From NCBI RefSeq assembly GCF_036840915.1, contig NZ_CP085725.1:1488001-1552000 (forward strand): 64,000 bases of DNA, read 5' to 3'. Both the position numbers and the translations under genes were made by a program. Shown in pieces: positions 1 through 8,758 of the stretch (position 1 is the stretch's first letter; each line of letters begins with the position of its first letter). This DNA is from Flavobacterium hankyongi (GTDB lineage Bacteria; Bacteroidota; Bacteroidia; Flavobacteriales; Flavobacteriaceae). The notes under the pieces were generated by a model that had not been told where the DNA came from, did not search any database, and saw nothing but the letters and a program-made list of their open reading frames with translations.

Positions 1-1
1 C

Positions 2-211
2 ATAAAAACAGAATTAAAAATCTCTTTATTATATATAATTCGAAAACATTATGGCTACCTTTGGCACAAGTTTTTCTTGCTTTTTTTAAGCATTCGTTAC
101 TTTTTTAGTAGTCTTTTTAAATCGAAATATTGGCCACTATTTTTCGTTTTAATTAAAGGAGCTCATTTATCAAGTTCACTAAAACAAAAACAAAAAATAT
201 GGGAGTTGTAA
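2..211 (+). CDS. Glycosyltransferase family 2, C-terminal fragment (cut by window edge)
   Basis: An open frame runs from the left edge to a TAA at 209-211 with no start codon needed, so this is the 3' end of a gene that begins outside the window. The 69 visible residues are basic and hydrophobic, with an RKHYGYLWHKF stretch followed by a Phe/Leu-rich helix and a WPLFFVLIKG segment. This resembles the membrane-associated tail of many family 2 glycosyltransferases of the rhamnosyl/WcaE type. It overlaps the next glycosyltransferase by 13 bases, which suggests translational coupling in a polysaccharide operon. The assignment rests on tail composition and context only; the catalytic domain is not visible. 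Confidence 0.6.
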   Translation: MKTELKISLLYIIRKHYGYLWHKFFLLFLSIRYFFSSLFKSKYWPLFFVLIKGAHLSSSLKQKQKIWEL

Positions 212-1386
212 AAAAAATAAAAAAATATTTCCATAAAAAAGAAAAGCTAAAACAACTAAAAACAGAAAACATTCCTAATTTGAATTTCTTTGATTCAGAT
301 AAAAGAACCATTGTTTTTGTTTCTGGAGCACTACCAACCCATGATAAAGATTCAGGATCTAATCGGTTATTGGAAATAATTTTAGCATTTAAAAATCAAA
401 ATTACAATTGTATTCTCTCTGTCGAAAATGTATTTGAGAACGACAAATATGTTCAATTTTATAAAAATTTAGGAATCATTGTTTATGTTGAATCCAATAA
501 ATTTAAAAATCTAACTACCTTTCTAGGATCAATAAAAACTATAGATTACATATGGTTCTATGGCCCTAACACATTAAAAACTCATCTTGAAAATCTTTCA
601 AAAAGATTTCCCAACGCCAAATCTATTTTTGATATGGTGGATATCCATTTTTTGCGATACAAAAGGGCTATAGAATTAAATCCTTCAAAAATTTCCTTAA
701 AAAAAAGATATAATAAATACTTCAAAATTGAAACGCAGTTAGCGAAAAAGGCTGATATTGTTGTTGCTATTTCTGAAAAAGAAAAAGGTTTTATGCATAA
801 ATATCTTCCAGAAAGCAACATTATAATTATTTCAAATGTTCACTACCCTAAAGTAGATAAGCATTCTGTTCCAACTTTTGAAGAAAGAAAAGATATTCTT
901 TTCATTGGTTCTGCACATACCCCAAACATAGATGCTGTTCATTATTTATACAATAAAATAATGCCTCTTGTATGGAAAAAACTCCCTGAAATCAATGTTA
1001 ACATTATTGGTAATGTTAAAGAATGTATTGATTCTATAAATCATCCAAATTTTCATTTTCTTGGCTTTGTTGAAAATGTTGAATCTTATTTTTTTAATTC
1101 AAGATTAATGGTTGCACCACTAACTTATGGCGCTGGTGTTAAAGGGAAAATTGGCCAAGCATTTGAATTTTATCTTCCTGTGGTAACCACATCAATTGGA
1201 GCTGAAGGTATGTTTTTAATAGATAAAATTAATGCTGATATCACAGACGATACAAATGAATTTGCTGAAAGAATTATTAATACATATTCAAACAAATCTC
1301 ACTGGAATCTATTGTCTAATAATTCTGAAAAAAGTCTTTATCCATTTTCAAAAGAAAAATTAAACGAAACTATCATAGACTTATAA
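199..1386 (+). CDS. Glycosyltransferase, GT4-like (GT-B fold)
   Basis: This protein of 395 residues probably transfers a sugar from a nucleotide-sugar donor during surface polysaccharide or lipopolysaccharide assembly at the inner face of the cytoplasmic membrane. After a basic N-terminus it has an acceptor-type domain beginning near residue 38 (FVSGALPTHDKDSGSNR) and a C-terminal Glycos_transf_1 domain from about residue 230. That domain contains LFIGSAHTPNIDAV, FLGFVENV and the donor-site region GAGVKGKIGQAFEF. The start overlaps the end of the upstream transferase, so the two are likely co-transcribed. Its TAA lies inside a TTATAA palindrome that also supplies the stop of the convergent gene. 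Substrate and linkage cannot be read from the sequence. Confidence 0.85.
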   Translation: MGVVKKIKKYFHKKEKLKQLKTENIPNLNFFDSDKRTIVFVSGALPTHDKDSGSNRLLEIILAFKNQNYNCILSVENVFENDKYVQFYKNLGIIVYVESNKFKNLTTFLGSIKTIDYIWFYGPNTLKTHLENLSKRFPNAKSIFDMVDIHFLRYKRAIELNPSKISLKKRYNKYFKIETQLAKKADIVVAISEKEKGFMHKYLPESNIIIISNVHYPKVDKHSVPTFEERKDILFIGSAHTPNIDAVHYLYNKIMPLVWKKLPEINVNIIGNVKECIDSINHPNFHFLGFVENVESYFFNSRLMVAPLTYGAGVKGKIGQAFEFYLPVVTTSIGAEGMFLIDKINADITDDTNEFAERIINTYSNKSHWNLLSNNSEKSLYPFSKEKLNETIIDL

Positions 1387-2517
1387 ATTAAAAATTTTAT
1401 CAAGTTCCTTGTAAACAGTATCTTGATTATGATTTTCATTAAAATAGATTTTAGCTTCAGTCGAAACTTTGTCATAGTAACTACTATCTGAAAGTAGTTT
1501 TTCTATATTTTGAGCAAACTCTACTTCGTTATTTGTAACTAAGCATCCATTGTGTGTTTTATTGGTTAATCCATCAACACCTCTATCATTGCATACAATA
1601 GGCAAACCAAAAGACATAGCTTCTATCACTTTTATTTTTACACCTGTCCCGCTAAGCATCGGACAAATAGCAATTCTTGAAGCGGAATAAACAGAGTCTA
1701 AATCTTCCACAAATACATTTTTTTCTACATTTGGATAATCATCAATATAATTTGATATCCTCCCCACAACACATATTTTTAAATTTTTAGGCAACAAAGG
1801 ATATACTTTATCAAAAAACCATTTTACAGCTTTTTTATTATGATCATTATCACTCGCTACATATACAATATCATAAGTTGGATCTGTTTTTAAAGAAGAT
1901 TTATTAGACAAAGTATGAGCCACTATTTTAATTTCTTTATCTATAAACTGAGAAAAAACAAATTGCTCTTCAATAGAAATTGCCAAAATCTTATCGAAAG
2001 TATTTAAAATTGAAATTTCCTTTTCAAACCATTTTCCTAGTTTAAAGTTTTTAGATTCTTGAAATTGAGAAGTTAAAAAATCATGTGTATCTATTAGTAA
2101 TTTAGCATTTTTACACAAACTTCTGTTTTTAACTAAATTTGCCCAATAAACATAAGATATGATAATGTAGTCATATTGATTTTGTTTTAGTATGGTTTCA
2201 AAATTTTCTTTCTGTCCAAAACGAATTCTATCGAACTCTTTAATTTTCTTAAAAATTTTATTTGGCAATGAAAAGCAAAAAAAATACTTAAGCTGATGCT
2301 TACTTCTCTTGAAACAATTAAGCAAATACCCTTTTTTTATTAATCCTGATTTCTCAATTTCTATAATATCTTCTTGTTTAAATTTATCTTCAGCAACTCC
2401 AACAAAATCAACCGTTATATTTCTATTTTTAAAATAATTAAGCAAGGACAACGCCCTAGCGTTATTTCCTTGGTTTTTTAATAACGGATTCTCTGGATAG
2501 AAATATAATATTCTCAT
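1381..2517 (-). CDS. Glycosyltransferase, GT4-like (GT-B fold)
   Basis: This 378-residue protein is a second GT-B glycosyltransferase. The N-terminal Rossmann half starts MRILYFYPENPLLKNQGNNAR, where the small residues after the first strand form the acceptor-side loop. The C-terminal half has DIVYVASDNDHNKKAV, VVGRISNYIDDYPNV and the donor-binding stretch GTGVKIKVIEAMSFGLP, whose Glu is the conserved E of the family. It lies 26 bases downstream of a family 2 transferase on the same strand and probably shares its transcript. It converges on the plus-strand transferase with a 6-base overlap. Role: surface glycan synthesis; the sugar is unknown. Confidence 0.85.
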   Translation of the reverse strand: MRILYFYPENPLLKNQGNNARALSLLNYFKNRNITVDFVGVAEDKFKQEDIIEIEKSGLIKKGYLLNCFKRSKHQLKYFFCFSLPNKIFKKIKEFDRIRFGQKENFETILKQNQYDYIIISYVYWANLVKNRSLCKNAKLLIDTHDFLTSQFQESKNFKLGKWFEKEISILNTFDKILAISIEEQFVFSQFIDKEIKIVAHTLSNKSSLKTDPTYDIVYVASDNDHNKKAVKWFFDKVYPLLPKNLKICVVGRISNYIDDYPNVEKNVFVEDLDSVYSASRIAICPMLSGTGVKIKVIEAMSFGLPIVCNDRGVDGLTNKTHNGCLVTNNEVEFAQNIEKLLSDSSYYDKVSTEAKIYFNENHNQDTVYKELDKIFNL

Positions 2518-2543
2518 AGGTTAATTAACTTTTTTTATTCACT

Positions 2544-3587
2544 CTAAATAGACGAGATCTGCAATTTATTGTACTTTTCCTTCAATTGCGTTCTGAGACT
2601 TTTTCTAATTTTCCGAAAAGGAATGGTATTTATTAGTATCAACTTAGCTTTACAGATAATTTTCTCTTTTCTAAGTTTAAGTATATACTTTCTATCGAAT
2701 TCCAAAGAATTTTTAGAATTTACAAACAACAAGAAAGAAGAACTCAATCTTTTTTGTTGCTTTCTCGACATAAAAGGAAATATCTCTTTGGTCACAAAGT
2801 CTTTTATTAACTGATGTAATTCCTTTTTTTGGTTCAAATTAAAAGGCATTGAAAGATATCTCAATTCAAAAGGTTCATGCTCAACAAAACGAGCAAGATC
2901 TATAGAATGAGTTTGAAATAAATTATATCTTTTATAAAAATCAATTAATATTCTAAACCATTCGGGTATCTGTCTTAGTAATTTTTCTGCCTGATTGTTT
3001 ATCATTAGATGATTTTGATTTTCATGCTCCCTGTAATAATATTCAGCTGCAGGATTGATTCCTATTTTATCTGTTAAGACTAATAATTGATGAGAAAACA
3101 ATCCATCTTCACAAGGCTGAATTTTTTCAGGAAATCTTATGTCTTGATGATTTTCTAAAAAGTCTAGCTTAAGAAACAAAGCACATGTAGGCAACACAAA
3201 AACATTTTGAATGCGATTACAATAATAATCTCCAACAACTACTATATCGCAATCTCCTTTTTTAGCAATTTCATAAGAGGTTTTAATAAAATCAGTAGCA
3301 ATAGTGTCGTCTGAATCTAAAAAATAAATATATTTACCTTTTGCTTGATTCAATCCATTATTTCTTGCTATTGAAACACCTGAATTTTTTTGCCTTAAAA
3401 GTGTAATATTATAATCCTTTTCTAAAAATTGTTCACATAATTTTAAAGAGTTATCAGTAGAACCATCGTCAACCAAAATAAGCTCTATCCCTTTAAAATT
3501 TTGATTTAGAACACTTTCAATAGTTTCCACAATAAATTTTTCTACATTGTAGACAGGAATGATAATTGAAACTAAAATGTTGTTCAT
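2544..3587 (-). CDS. Glycosyltransferase family 2
   Basis: This protein of 347 residues has a GT-A fold. The N-terminal nucleotide-sugar domain shows VSIIIPVYNVEKFI, LVDDGSTDNS and the metal-binding FLDSDD motif, all canonical for family 2. The C-terminal third, rich in Lys, Phe and Leu, is variable and probably membrane-associated. It heads a two-gene minus-strand unit with the GT4-like gene downstream. A candidate -7 box for this unit lies at 3609-3616 (TAAATTTG on the minus strand), but I see no good -33 element. The product probably adds one sugar to a surface polysaccharide repeat unit. Confidence 0.88.
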   Translation of the reverse strand: MNNILVSIIIPVYNVEKFIVETIESVLNQNFKGIELILVDDGSTDNSLKLCEQFLEKDYNITLLRQKNSGVSIARNNGLNQAKGKYIYFLDSDDTIATDFIKTSYEIAKKGDCDIVVVGDYYCNRIQNVFVLPTCALFLKLDFLENHQDIRFPEKIQPCEDGLFSHQLLVLTDKIGINPAAEYYYREHENQNHLMINNQAEKLLRQIPEWFRILIDFYKRYNLFQTHSIDLARFVEHEPFELRYLSMPFNLNQKKELHQLIKDFVTKEIFPFMSRKQQKRLSSSFLLFVNSKNSLEFDRKYILKLRKEKIICKAKLILINTIPFRKIRKSLRTQLKEKYNKLQISSI

Positions 3588-3729
3588 TTAAAAATTTAGA
3601 ATAGGCATCAAATTTAAAAAAATACTTAACACGAACCTAATAAGTCAGTATTGGTTTATTTGCATTAAAATTTCTTTTCAACCCTTAATTAATACAGAAA
3701 TCACATCTTTGATTATTACACCTTACTGA

Positions 3730-3759
3730 TTGATTTTTTTACAGTTTGATTTATATTTG
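3730..3759 (+). promoter_or_regulatory. Bacteroidota-type promoter upstream of tsaC
   Basis: TTG at 3730-3732, a 19-base spacer, then TATATTTG at 3752-3759 matches the TTG-N17-23-TAnnTTTG pattern of Bacteroidota. It ends 15 bases before the tsaC start codon. Confidence 0.65.
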
Positions 3760-3774
3760 TAAAAAAACAATAAA

Positions 3775-4341
3775 ATGGACATCAACACAGAAGTTCACAA
3801 CGCATTCGAAGTCATTAAAAATGGAGGAATTATTCTTTATCCAACAGATACCGTTTGGGGAATAGGTTGTGATGCTACAAATCCAGAAGCGATCAAGAAA
3901 ATTTTTGCACTAAAGCAACGTGAAGAAACTAAAAGTATGATTGTACTTACAAATGGTGACCGTATGATGTACAATATATTCAAGGAAATTCCAGAAGTAG
4001 CTTGGCAAATCCTCGATTTATCTGAAAAACCCACTACTTTAATTCTTGACAATCCAAGAAATGTGGCTGATAATGTAATAGCCGAAGACAAAACTCTTGG
4101 GGTTAGAATGGTAACAGAACCATTTTGCTTTAAGCTAATGGAACGAATGAAAAAACCACTAGTTTCTACCTCAGCAAATATTTCTGGAGAACCTACACCA
4201 AAATCTTTTAAAGAAATATCGCCTGAAATTATTAAAGGTGTTGACTATGTAGTAAATTTGCACCACGATAAAATTTGCGATAAGCCTTCTACTATCATTA
4301 AATTAACAAATGATTGTCAAGTGAAAATTATTCGTAAGTAA
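3775..4341 (+). CDS. tsaC: Threonylcarbamoyl-AMP synthase (TsaC/YrdC/Sua5 family)
   Basis: The enzyme makes L-threonylcarbamoyladenylate from threonine, bicarbonate and ATP in the cytoplasm, the first step of the universal t6A37 tRNA modification. The 188-residue length is that of the single-domain TsaC form rather than the longer Sua5. Family motifs are visible: YPTDTVWGIGCDA near residues 22-34, the basic KQREETKSM stretch, and STSANISGEP near residue 143. A well-formed promoter precedes the gene. The cca gene follows on the same strand after 55 bases that contain a strong hairpin, so the two tRNA genes may or may not share a transcript. Confidence 0.93.
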   Translation: MDINTEVHNAFEVIKNGGIILYPTDTVWGIGCDATNPEAIKKIFALKQREETKSMIVLTNGDRMMYNIFKEIPEVAWQILDLSEKPTTLILDNPRNVADNVIAEDKTLGVRMVTEPFCFKLMERMKKPLVSTSANISGEPTPKSFKEISPEIIKGVDYVVNLHHDKICDKPSTIIKLTNDCQVKIIRK

Positions 4342-4353
4342 ATTTTATTTCTA

Positions 4354-4382
4354 GTTTAAAGTCTCTGAAATCGACTTTAAAC
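4354..4382. other. Perfect 10-bp inverted repeat between tsaC and cca
   Basis: GTTTAAAGTC at 4354-4363 and GACTTTAAAC at 4373-4382 form a perfect 10-bp stem around a 9-base loop. No T-run follows on the plus strand, so it is not a classical intrinsic terminator. It could attenuate read-through or stabilise an mRNA end. Confidence 0.5.
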
Positions 4383-4396
4383 CTTAGACTATTATA

Positions 4397-5815
4397 ATGA
4401 ACTACAAGCAACATTTAGAACATAAAATATTTGATATTGTATCGCAAGCAGCTAAATCACTTAACGTTGATTGTTATGTTATTGGTGGTTTTGTTCGTGA
4501 TATTTTATTACAAAGAGAGCATAAAAAAGATATAGATATTGTAGCAGTAGGCAGCGGTATTGATTTGGCTTTAAAAGTATCTGAATTAATTCCTCATAAC
4601 CCTAAAGTTCAGGTTTTTAAAAACTATGGTACTGCTATGCTTCGTTTTGAAGATATGGATATTGAATTTGTAGGTGCCCGTAAAGAAAGCTACAACTTTG
4701 ATAGTCGTAAACCTTTGGTAGAAAACGGATCTTTAAAAGACGATCAAGATCGTAGGGATTTTACAATCAACGCAATGGCTTTTTCTTTAAATTCAGATAA
4801 TTTTGGTGAATTGGTAGATCCTTTTAATGGTGTTTCTGATTTAGAAAATAAAATCATCCGTACACCACTTGATCCAGATATTACCTATTCTGACGATCCA
4901 TTGCGAATGATGCGTGCTATTCGTTTTGCTTCTCAATTGCATTTTGAAATTGAAACAGAATCTTTGGAAGCTATTACTCGAAATAAAGAACGTATTAAAA
5001 TCATCTCTGGAGAAAGAATTGTTGACGAACTCAACAAAATATTACTATCAGTCCAACCATCTGTCGGTTTTTTATTGCTTCATAAAACTGGCTTACTTGA
5101 TATTATTCTTCCAGAATTAACTGCTTTAAACAATGTTGAAGAAGTAGAAGGTCATACTCATAAAAATAACTTTTACCACACGTTAGAAGTAGTTGATAAT
5201 ATTTGTCCCAATACTGACGATGTTTGGTTACGTTGGAGTGCATTATTACACGACATTGGTAAAGCTCCAACCAAAAAATTTCATAAAAAACAAGGTTGGA
5301 CTTTTCATGGTCACGAATTTTTAGGTGGAAAAATGGTTAAGAAAATCTTTGAACGATTACATATGCCATTAAACCATAAAATGAAATTTGTTCAAAAAAT
5401 GGTTATTATGAGTTCACGACCTATCGTTTTGGCTCAAGATATAGTTACTGATAGTGCTGTACGTAGATTAGTTTTTGATGCTGGTGAAGATGTAGAGAGT
5501 TTGATGACTTTGTGTGAAGCCGATATTACCACCAAAAACCCTAAAAAGTTTCAGAAATATCATAACAACTTCAAGACTGTTCGTGAAAAAATAGTTGAAG
5601 TAGAGGAACGTGACAAAGTTCGGGTTTTTCAACCGCCAATTACCGGAGAAGAAATTATGGAGCTATTCAATTTAAAACCCTCACGTGAAATTGGTATTTT
5701 AAAAGAAGCTGTAAAAGAAGCAATTTTAGAAGGTGAAATCCCAAATGAATACCAAGCCGCATTTGATTTTGTAATGAAGAAGGCTGAAAGAATGGGATTG
5801 AAAAGAGTGAATTAA
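4397..5815 (+). CDS. cca: CCA tRNA nucleotidyltransferase with HD domain
   Basis: It adds or repairs the 3' CCA end of tRNAs. The 472-residue protein has the class II nucleotidyltransferase head: GGFVRD at residues 30-35 and the metal-binding D45-x-D47 in KKDIDIVA. RRDFTINAMA follows at 119-128, then an RNA-binding middle region and an HD-type phosphohydrolase domain with HD at residues 285-286 (LLHDIGKAPTKK). The two tRNA-Glu genes in this window do not encode CCA, which fits a need for this enzyme. The heme A synthase gene follows after 65 bases on the same strand. Confidence 0.92.
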   Translation: MNYKQHLEHKIFDIVSQAAKSLNVDCYVIGGFVRDILLQREHKKDIDIVAVGSGIDLALKVSELIPHNPKVQVFKNYGTAMLRFEDMDIEFVGARKESYNFDSRKPLVENGSLKDDQDRRDFTINAMAFSLNSDNFGELVDPFNGVSDLENKIIRTPLDPDITYSDDPLRMMRAIRFASQLHFEIETESLEAITRNKERIKIISGERIVDELNKILLSVQPSVGFLLLHKTGLLDIILPELTALNNVEEVEGHTHKNNFYHTLEVVDNICPNTDDVWLRWSALLHDIGKAPTKKFHKKQGWTFHGHEFLGGKMVKKIFERLHMPLNHKMKFVQKMVIMSSRPIVLAQDIVTDSAVRRLVFDAGEDVESLMTLCEADITTKNPKKFQKYHNNFKTVREKIVEVEERDKVRVFQPPITGEEIMELFNLKPSREIGILKEAVKEAILEGEIPNEYQAAFDFVMKKAERMGLKRVN

Positions 5816-5826
5816 AAAATTATCAA

Positions 5827-5877
5827 GAATTCACAGACAATTTAAAATAGTATAGTGAATTCATGACAAAATAGTAT
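5827..5877. promoter_or_regulatory. Inverted and direct repeats upstream of ctaA
   Basis: GAATTCAC (5827-5834) and GTGAATTC (5855-5862) form an 8-bp inverted repeat with a 20-base spacer. The 10-mer AAAATAGTAT occurs twice, at 5844-5853 and 5868-5877, just before the ctaA start at 5881. No TAnnTTTG box is present. It may be a protein-binding region, or chance in AT-rich DNA. Confidence 0.3.
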
Positions 5878-5880
5878 GAT

Positions 5881-6906
5881 ATGAAACAAAACAAAGCCGT
5901 AATTTATTGGTTACTTTCGGGTTGTGTATTAGTTTTTATAATGGTCGTAGTGGGTGGAATTACCCGTTTGACCAATTCAGGGTTGTCTATGACCGATTGG
6001 CATTTAGTTACCGACACCTTTCCTCCTTTAACAGAAGAAAAATGGCAGAAAGCTTTTGATGCTTACAAGCAATTTCCTGAATATCAAAAAATTAACCAGT
6101 ATCAAGAGGGTGGTTTTACTCTTTCTGATTATAAGTTTATTTATTTCTGGGAATGGTTTCACCGATTCATCGGACGTATTATAGGATTGGTATTCATTAT
6201 ACCATTCTTTTACTTTTTACTTAAAAAGAAGATTGACAAACCCACGCTCAAAAAATGTTTTATACTTCTGGGCATGGGAGCCTTACAAGGTTTTTTTGGT
6301 TGGTTCATGGTAAAAAGTGGATTGGTTGACAATCCGGATGTAAGCCATTTCAGATTATCATTGCATTTAACGTTTGCATTTTTAACATTTGCCTATACAT
6401 TATGGGTGGCTTTAGACTTGATTTATCCAGAACGTAATGAAGTTATAGTTCCGTTGCGTAAAATTGCACGATTTGCTATTGTTTTCTTGTTGATTCAAAT
6501 CATTTATGGTGGATTTGTTGCTGGTTTAAATGCAGGATTAATTCACAATCATTGGCCTTTGATGAGTGACGGACAGTTTTTTCATGAAAGTATTGCTTTA
6601 GAAAAAGATTCTTGGCTATTGCGTTTTACGGAAGGTAAAAGTGGCGTACAATTTGTGCACCGAACAATGGCTTATGTAGTAGTTGGATTAATTTTGTTCT
6701 TGTATTTCAAAAGTAAAAAATTCATTTTAACAACCACACAATGCAAAGGAATTCAAACTTTAGTCATTATTGTGTTTCTGCAATTTGCTCTGGGTGTTTT
6801 CACACTTTTATACAGTGTACCACTTTGGTTGGGATTAATCCATCAGGTAATGGCTTTCTTTTTATTGACTGCAATGACATTTACGTTGCATCGATTGAGT
6901 AAATAA
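5881..6906 (+). CDS. ctaA: Heme A synthase (COX15/CtaA family)
   Basis: This membrane enzyme oxidises the C8 methyl of heme O to make heme A for aa3-type cytochrome oxidase. The 341-residue protein has about eight hydrophobic segments. It carries the family landmarks GGITRLTNSGLSMTDWH near residues 25-41, WHRFIGR, HLTFAF, a second-half GLNAGLIHNHWP, FVHRTMAY and IHQVMAF. Its conserved His residues are the heme ligands known from the family. It is the last plus-strand gene before a convergent minus-strand cluster; I see no hairpin terminator in the 55 bases between them. Confidence 0.93.
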   Translation: MKQNKAVIYWLLSGCVLVFIMVVVGGITRLTNSGLSMTDWHLVTDTFPPLTEEKWQKAFDAYKQFPEYQKINQYQEGGFTLSDYKFIYFWEWFHRFIGRIIGLVFIIPFFYFLLKKKIDKPTLKKCFILLGMGALQGFFGWFMVKSGLVDNPDVSHFRLSLHLTFAFLTFAYTLWVALDLIYPERNEVIVPLRKIARFAIVFLLIQIIYGGFVAGLNAGLIHNHWPLMSDGQFFHESIALEKDSWLLRFTEGKSGVQFVHRTMAYVVVGLILFLYFKSKKFILTTTQCKGIQTLVIIVFLQFALGVFTLLYSVPLWLGLIHQVMAFFLLTAMTFTLHRLSK

Positions 6907-6961
6907 ATAAAAGAGAAACAACTATGAAGCTCAATCTCATAAAATGATTATTTTTTATTAA

Positions 6962-7714
6962 TTAACCAATCCAATCCTTGAAATCGCCAACACGTTCACG
7001 AGCTACAATTACCTCATCTTCTTTGTAGGTAGGTAAAATAAGTTTTAAACGAGAGTTGCTATGCATTTGGATTTCTTTTATGGCTTTCATTGGTACAATG
7101 AATTTACGGGAAACGCGATAGAAGTCTTCTGGATTAAGTTCTGTTTCCAATTGCTCAAGAGTACCTTCGAGTAAGTAATCACGATTATCTAAAGTATGCA
7201 AATACGTTCCTTTATCTTGACTAAAGAAACATTCAACTTCTTGAATATCTATCAATTTTAATTGTTGCCCAATTTTTACTGTAAATCGCTTTTTATATTC
7301 TTTCTCAACAGGGTTAACTAGCATACGTTTTATCATTTCAAAATCTAAGGACAAATTTTGTGGTTGATTGCGTTGCTTGAATTTATTTATGGAAACTTCT
7401 AGTTCATCCTCGTCAATAGGTTTTAACAAATAATCGATGCTATTCAATTTAAAAGCGCGTAAAGCATACTCATCATAGGCAGTAGTAAAAATAACTGCGC
7501 TTTTAATATCAATAGTTTCGAAAATTTCAAACGACAAACCATCTGAAAGTTGAATATCTAAGAAAATCAAGTCAGGATGTGTGTTATCTTGGAACCAAAT
7601 TACAGCTTCTTCTACAGAATGTAACATTTGATTGACTTGTAATCCTAATTTTTCAAGTTTTCGTTGCAATAAACGTGCCGCTGGCTTTTCGTCTTCTATA
7701 ATGATAATATTCAT
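6962..7714 (-). CDS. LytTR-family response regulator
   Basis: This 250-residue DNA-binding regulator has a receiver domain (residues 1-120) with acidic pocket EDE at 7-9, phosphoacceptor Asp53 in IFLDIQLSDG, TTAYDEYA, and the conserved Lys of DYLLKPID. A LytTR DNA-binding domain follows from about residue 140 (FTVKIGQQLKLIDIQEVECFF ... FYRVSRKFIVP). It is the last gene of a minus-strand cluster headed by a LytS-type kinase, and lies 20 bases after a 2TM-domain gene. The kinase in the same cluster is the obvious partner. Targets are unknown; LytTR proteins often act on direct repeats upstream of membrane or secreted protein genes. Confidence 0.92.
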   Translation of the reverse strand: MNIIIIEDEKPAARLLQRKLEKLGLQVNQMLHSVEEAVIWFQDNTHPDLIFLDIQLSDGLSFEIFETIDIKSAVIFTTAYDEYALRAFKLNSIDYLLKPIDEDELEVSINKFKQRNQPQNLSLDFEMIKRMLVNPVEKEYKKRFTVKIGQQLKLIDIQEVECFFSQDKGTYLHTLDNRDYLLEGTLEQLETELNPEDFYRVSRKFIVPMKAIKEIQMHSNSRLKLILPTYKEDEVIVARERVGDFKDWIG

Positions 7715-7734
7715 TGTACTAGTTTAAAACTAAA

Positions 7735-8121
7735 TTATTTCCATTTGTTTTGATTACTTCTCTCCTTTTCCATTAACTCCTGAATTTTTCTTTCTTCCCA
7801 GTTATTCCCTAAAATCAGGTTAGGTAAAAATACAGATAAACCATGGGCAAGTAACCCTAATCCCCAGAAAAAAGCGGTAAAAAAGTTATGCATTTGAAAA
7901 TATGACTCTCCTGGATCTAAATCTTGAATATTTATGATAACAATCATAATGTTAATAACAAGGTAAACTATAGCATGGGTATAAAAACCTTTTACTCTCT
8001 TTACTCTTTTGTAAGCTTCAAAGTATTTTGCCTCTTCTTCGTTTGAAGGAACAAAATTTTTCATATTTCTACGATCAATTCGGCGTGCAGCACGACGATC
8101 AATTCTATCTTGAATACTCAT
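7735..8121 (-). CDS. 2TM domain-containing protein
   Basis: This small protein of 128 residues has a basic N-terminus, two transmembrane segments (about residues 50-68 and 80-102) and a C-terminal NNWEERKIQELMEKE motif. It belongs to the 2TM family, found mostly in Bacteroidota beside LytTR signalling genes; biochemical function is not known. The start used gives an Arg-rich leader (MSIQDRIDRRAARRIDRRN) absent from its paralogues; M20 is a possible alternative start. It lies 2 bases after the preceding 2TM gene and 20 bases before the response regulator, so translation is probably coupled. Confidence 0.82.
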   Translation of the reverse strand: MSIQDRIDRRAARRIDRRNMKNFVPSNEEEAKYFEAYKRVKRVKGFYTHAIVYLVINIMIVIINIQDLDPGESYFQMHNFFTAFFWGLGLLAHGLSVFLPNLILGNNWEERKIQELMEKERSNQNKWK

Positions 8122-8123
8122 AC

Positions 8124-8426
8124 TTATTCGAATTTGTTTTGATTTTTCTTTTCATTTTCCATATACTCTCGGATTTTTCTTTCTTCCCAATCTTTACTCA
8201 TAAAAGTAACATCTAAAGCTTTTAACCCATGAAATAACAATCCTATTCCCCAACCCAACATTGGCCAATAAAACCATAAATGTTCGGGTGAATATTTTAA
8301 ATTGATAAATACCAAAAATGAGATTACACAGATGTAAGTAAAAAGATGTGTGTAAAATTCTTTTATATCTTTGACACGCTCTTTTGCGCGTTCATATCTT
8401 TTATATTCTTCGTTTAAATTTTCCAT
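8124..8426 (-). CDS. 2TM domain-containing protein
   Basis: This 100-residue protein has the same layout as its neighbours: an N-terminal charged helix (YKRYERAKERVKDIKEFY), two hydrophobic segments separated by a short polar turn with the GWGIGLLFHG signature, and a DWEERKIREYMENE tail. Its start codon overlaps the stop of the upstream 2TM gene by one base. The strict spacing implies a polycistronic mRNA and possibly stoichiometric products. A membrane-bound accessory or sensor role for the linked kinase is an inference from context. Confidence 0.82.
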   Translation of the reverse strand: MENLNEEYKRYERAKERVKDIKEFYTHLFTYICVISFLVFINLKYSPEHLWFYWPMLGWGIGLLFHGLKALDVTFMSKDWEERKIREYMENEKKNQNKFE

Positions 8427-8758
8427 TATTCCCAGCGTTTTTTTGATTGATTATCTTTCTCTAAAATCTCATTAATTTTTCTTTGTTCCCAATTAGTTCC
8501 AAATAATTTCTCAGCAAACAATATTTTCAAGGTTTGAATGACGATAAAGAAAGTCCAACACCACATTACAAACTCATTTAAATATCTAATTGGAAAAAAG
8601 TTTAATGGAGCCCCAAAATAAGTCTTAGCAACATAAATTACAATTCCAACTGCATAAATAAACAAATTACCGTAGTATTTTTTAATTTTTTGAACTCTAT
8701 CTCGAGCTTGTTCTATTCTTCTTTCTTCAGGGGTTTTATATTCTTCCATTAGTTCCAT
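8426..8758 (-). CDS. 2TM domain-containing protein
   Basis: This protein of 110 residues has an N-terminal charged helix (EERRIEQARDRVQKIKKYYGN), two predicted membrane helices and the GTNWEQRKINEILEKD tail that all the 2TM domains in this cluster share. It overlaps the 3' end of the histidine kinase gene by 10 bases and the next 2TM gene by one base. It is the most divergent of the four 2TM domains: it lacks the GWGxGLxFHxxE/K motif between the helices. No catalytic motif is visible. Confidence 0.82.
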   Translation of the reverse strand: MELMEEYKTPEERRIEQARDRVQKIKKYYGNLFIYAVGIVIYVAKTYFGAPLNFFPIRYLNEFVMWCWTFFIVIQTLKILFAEKLFGTNWEQRKINEILEKDNQSKKRWE

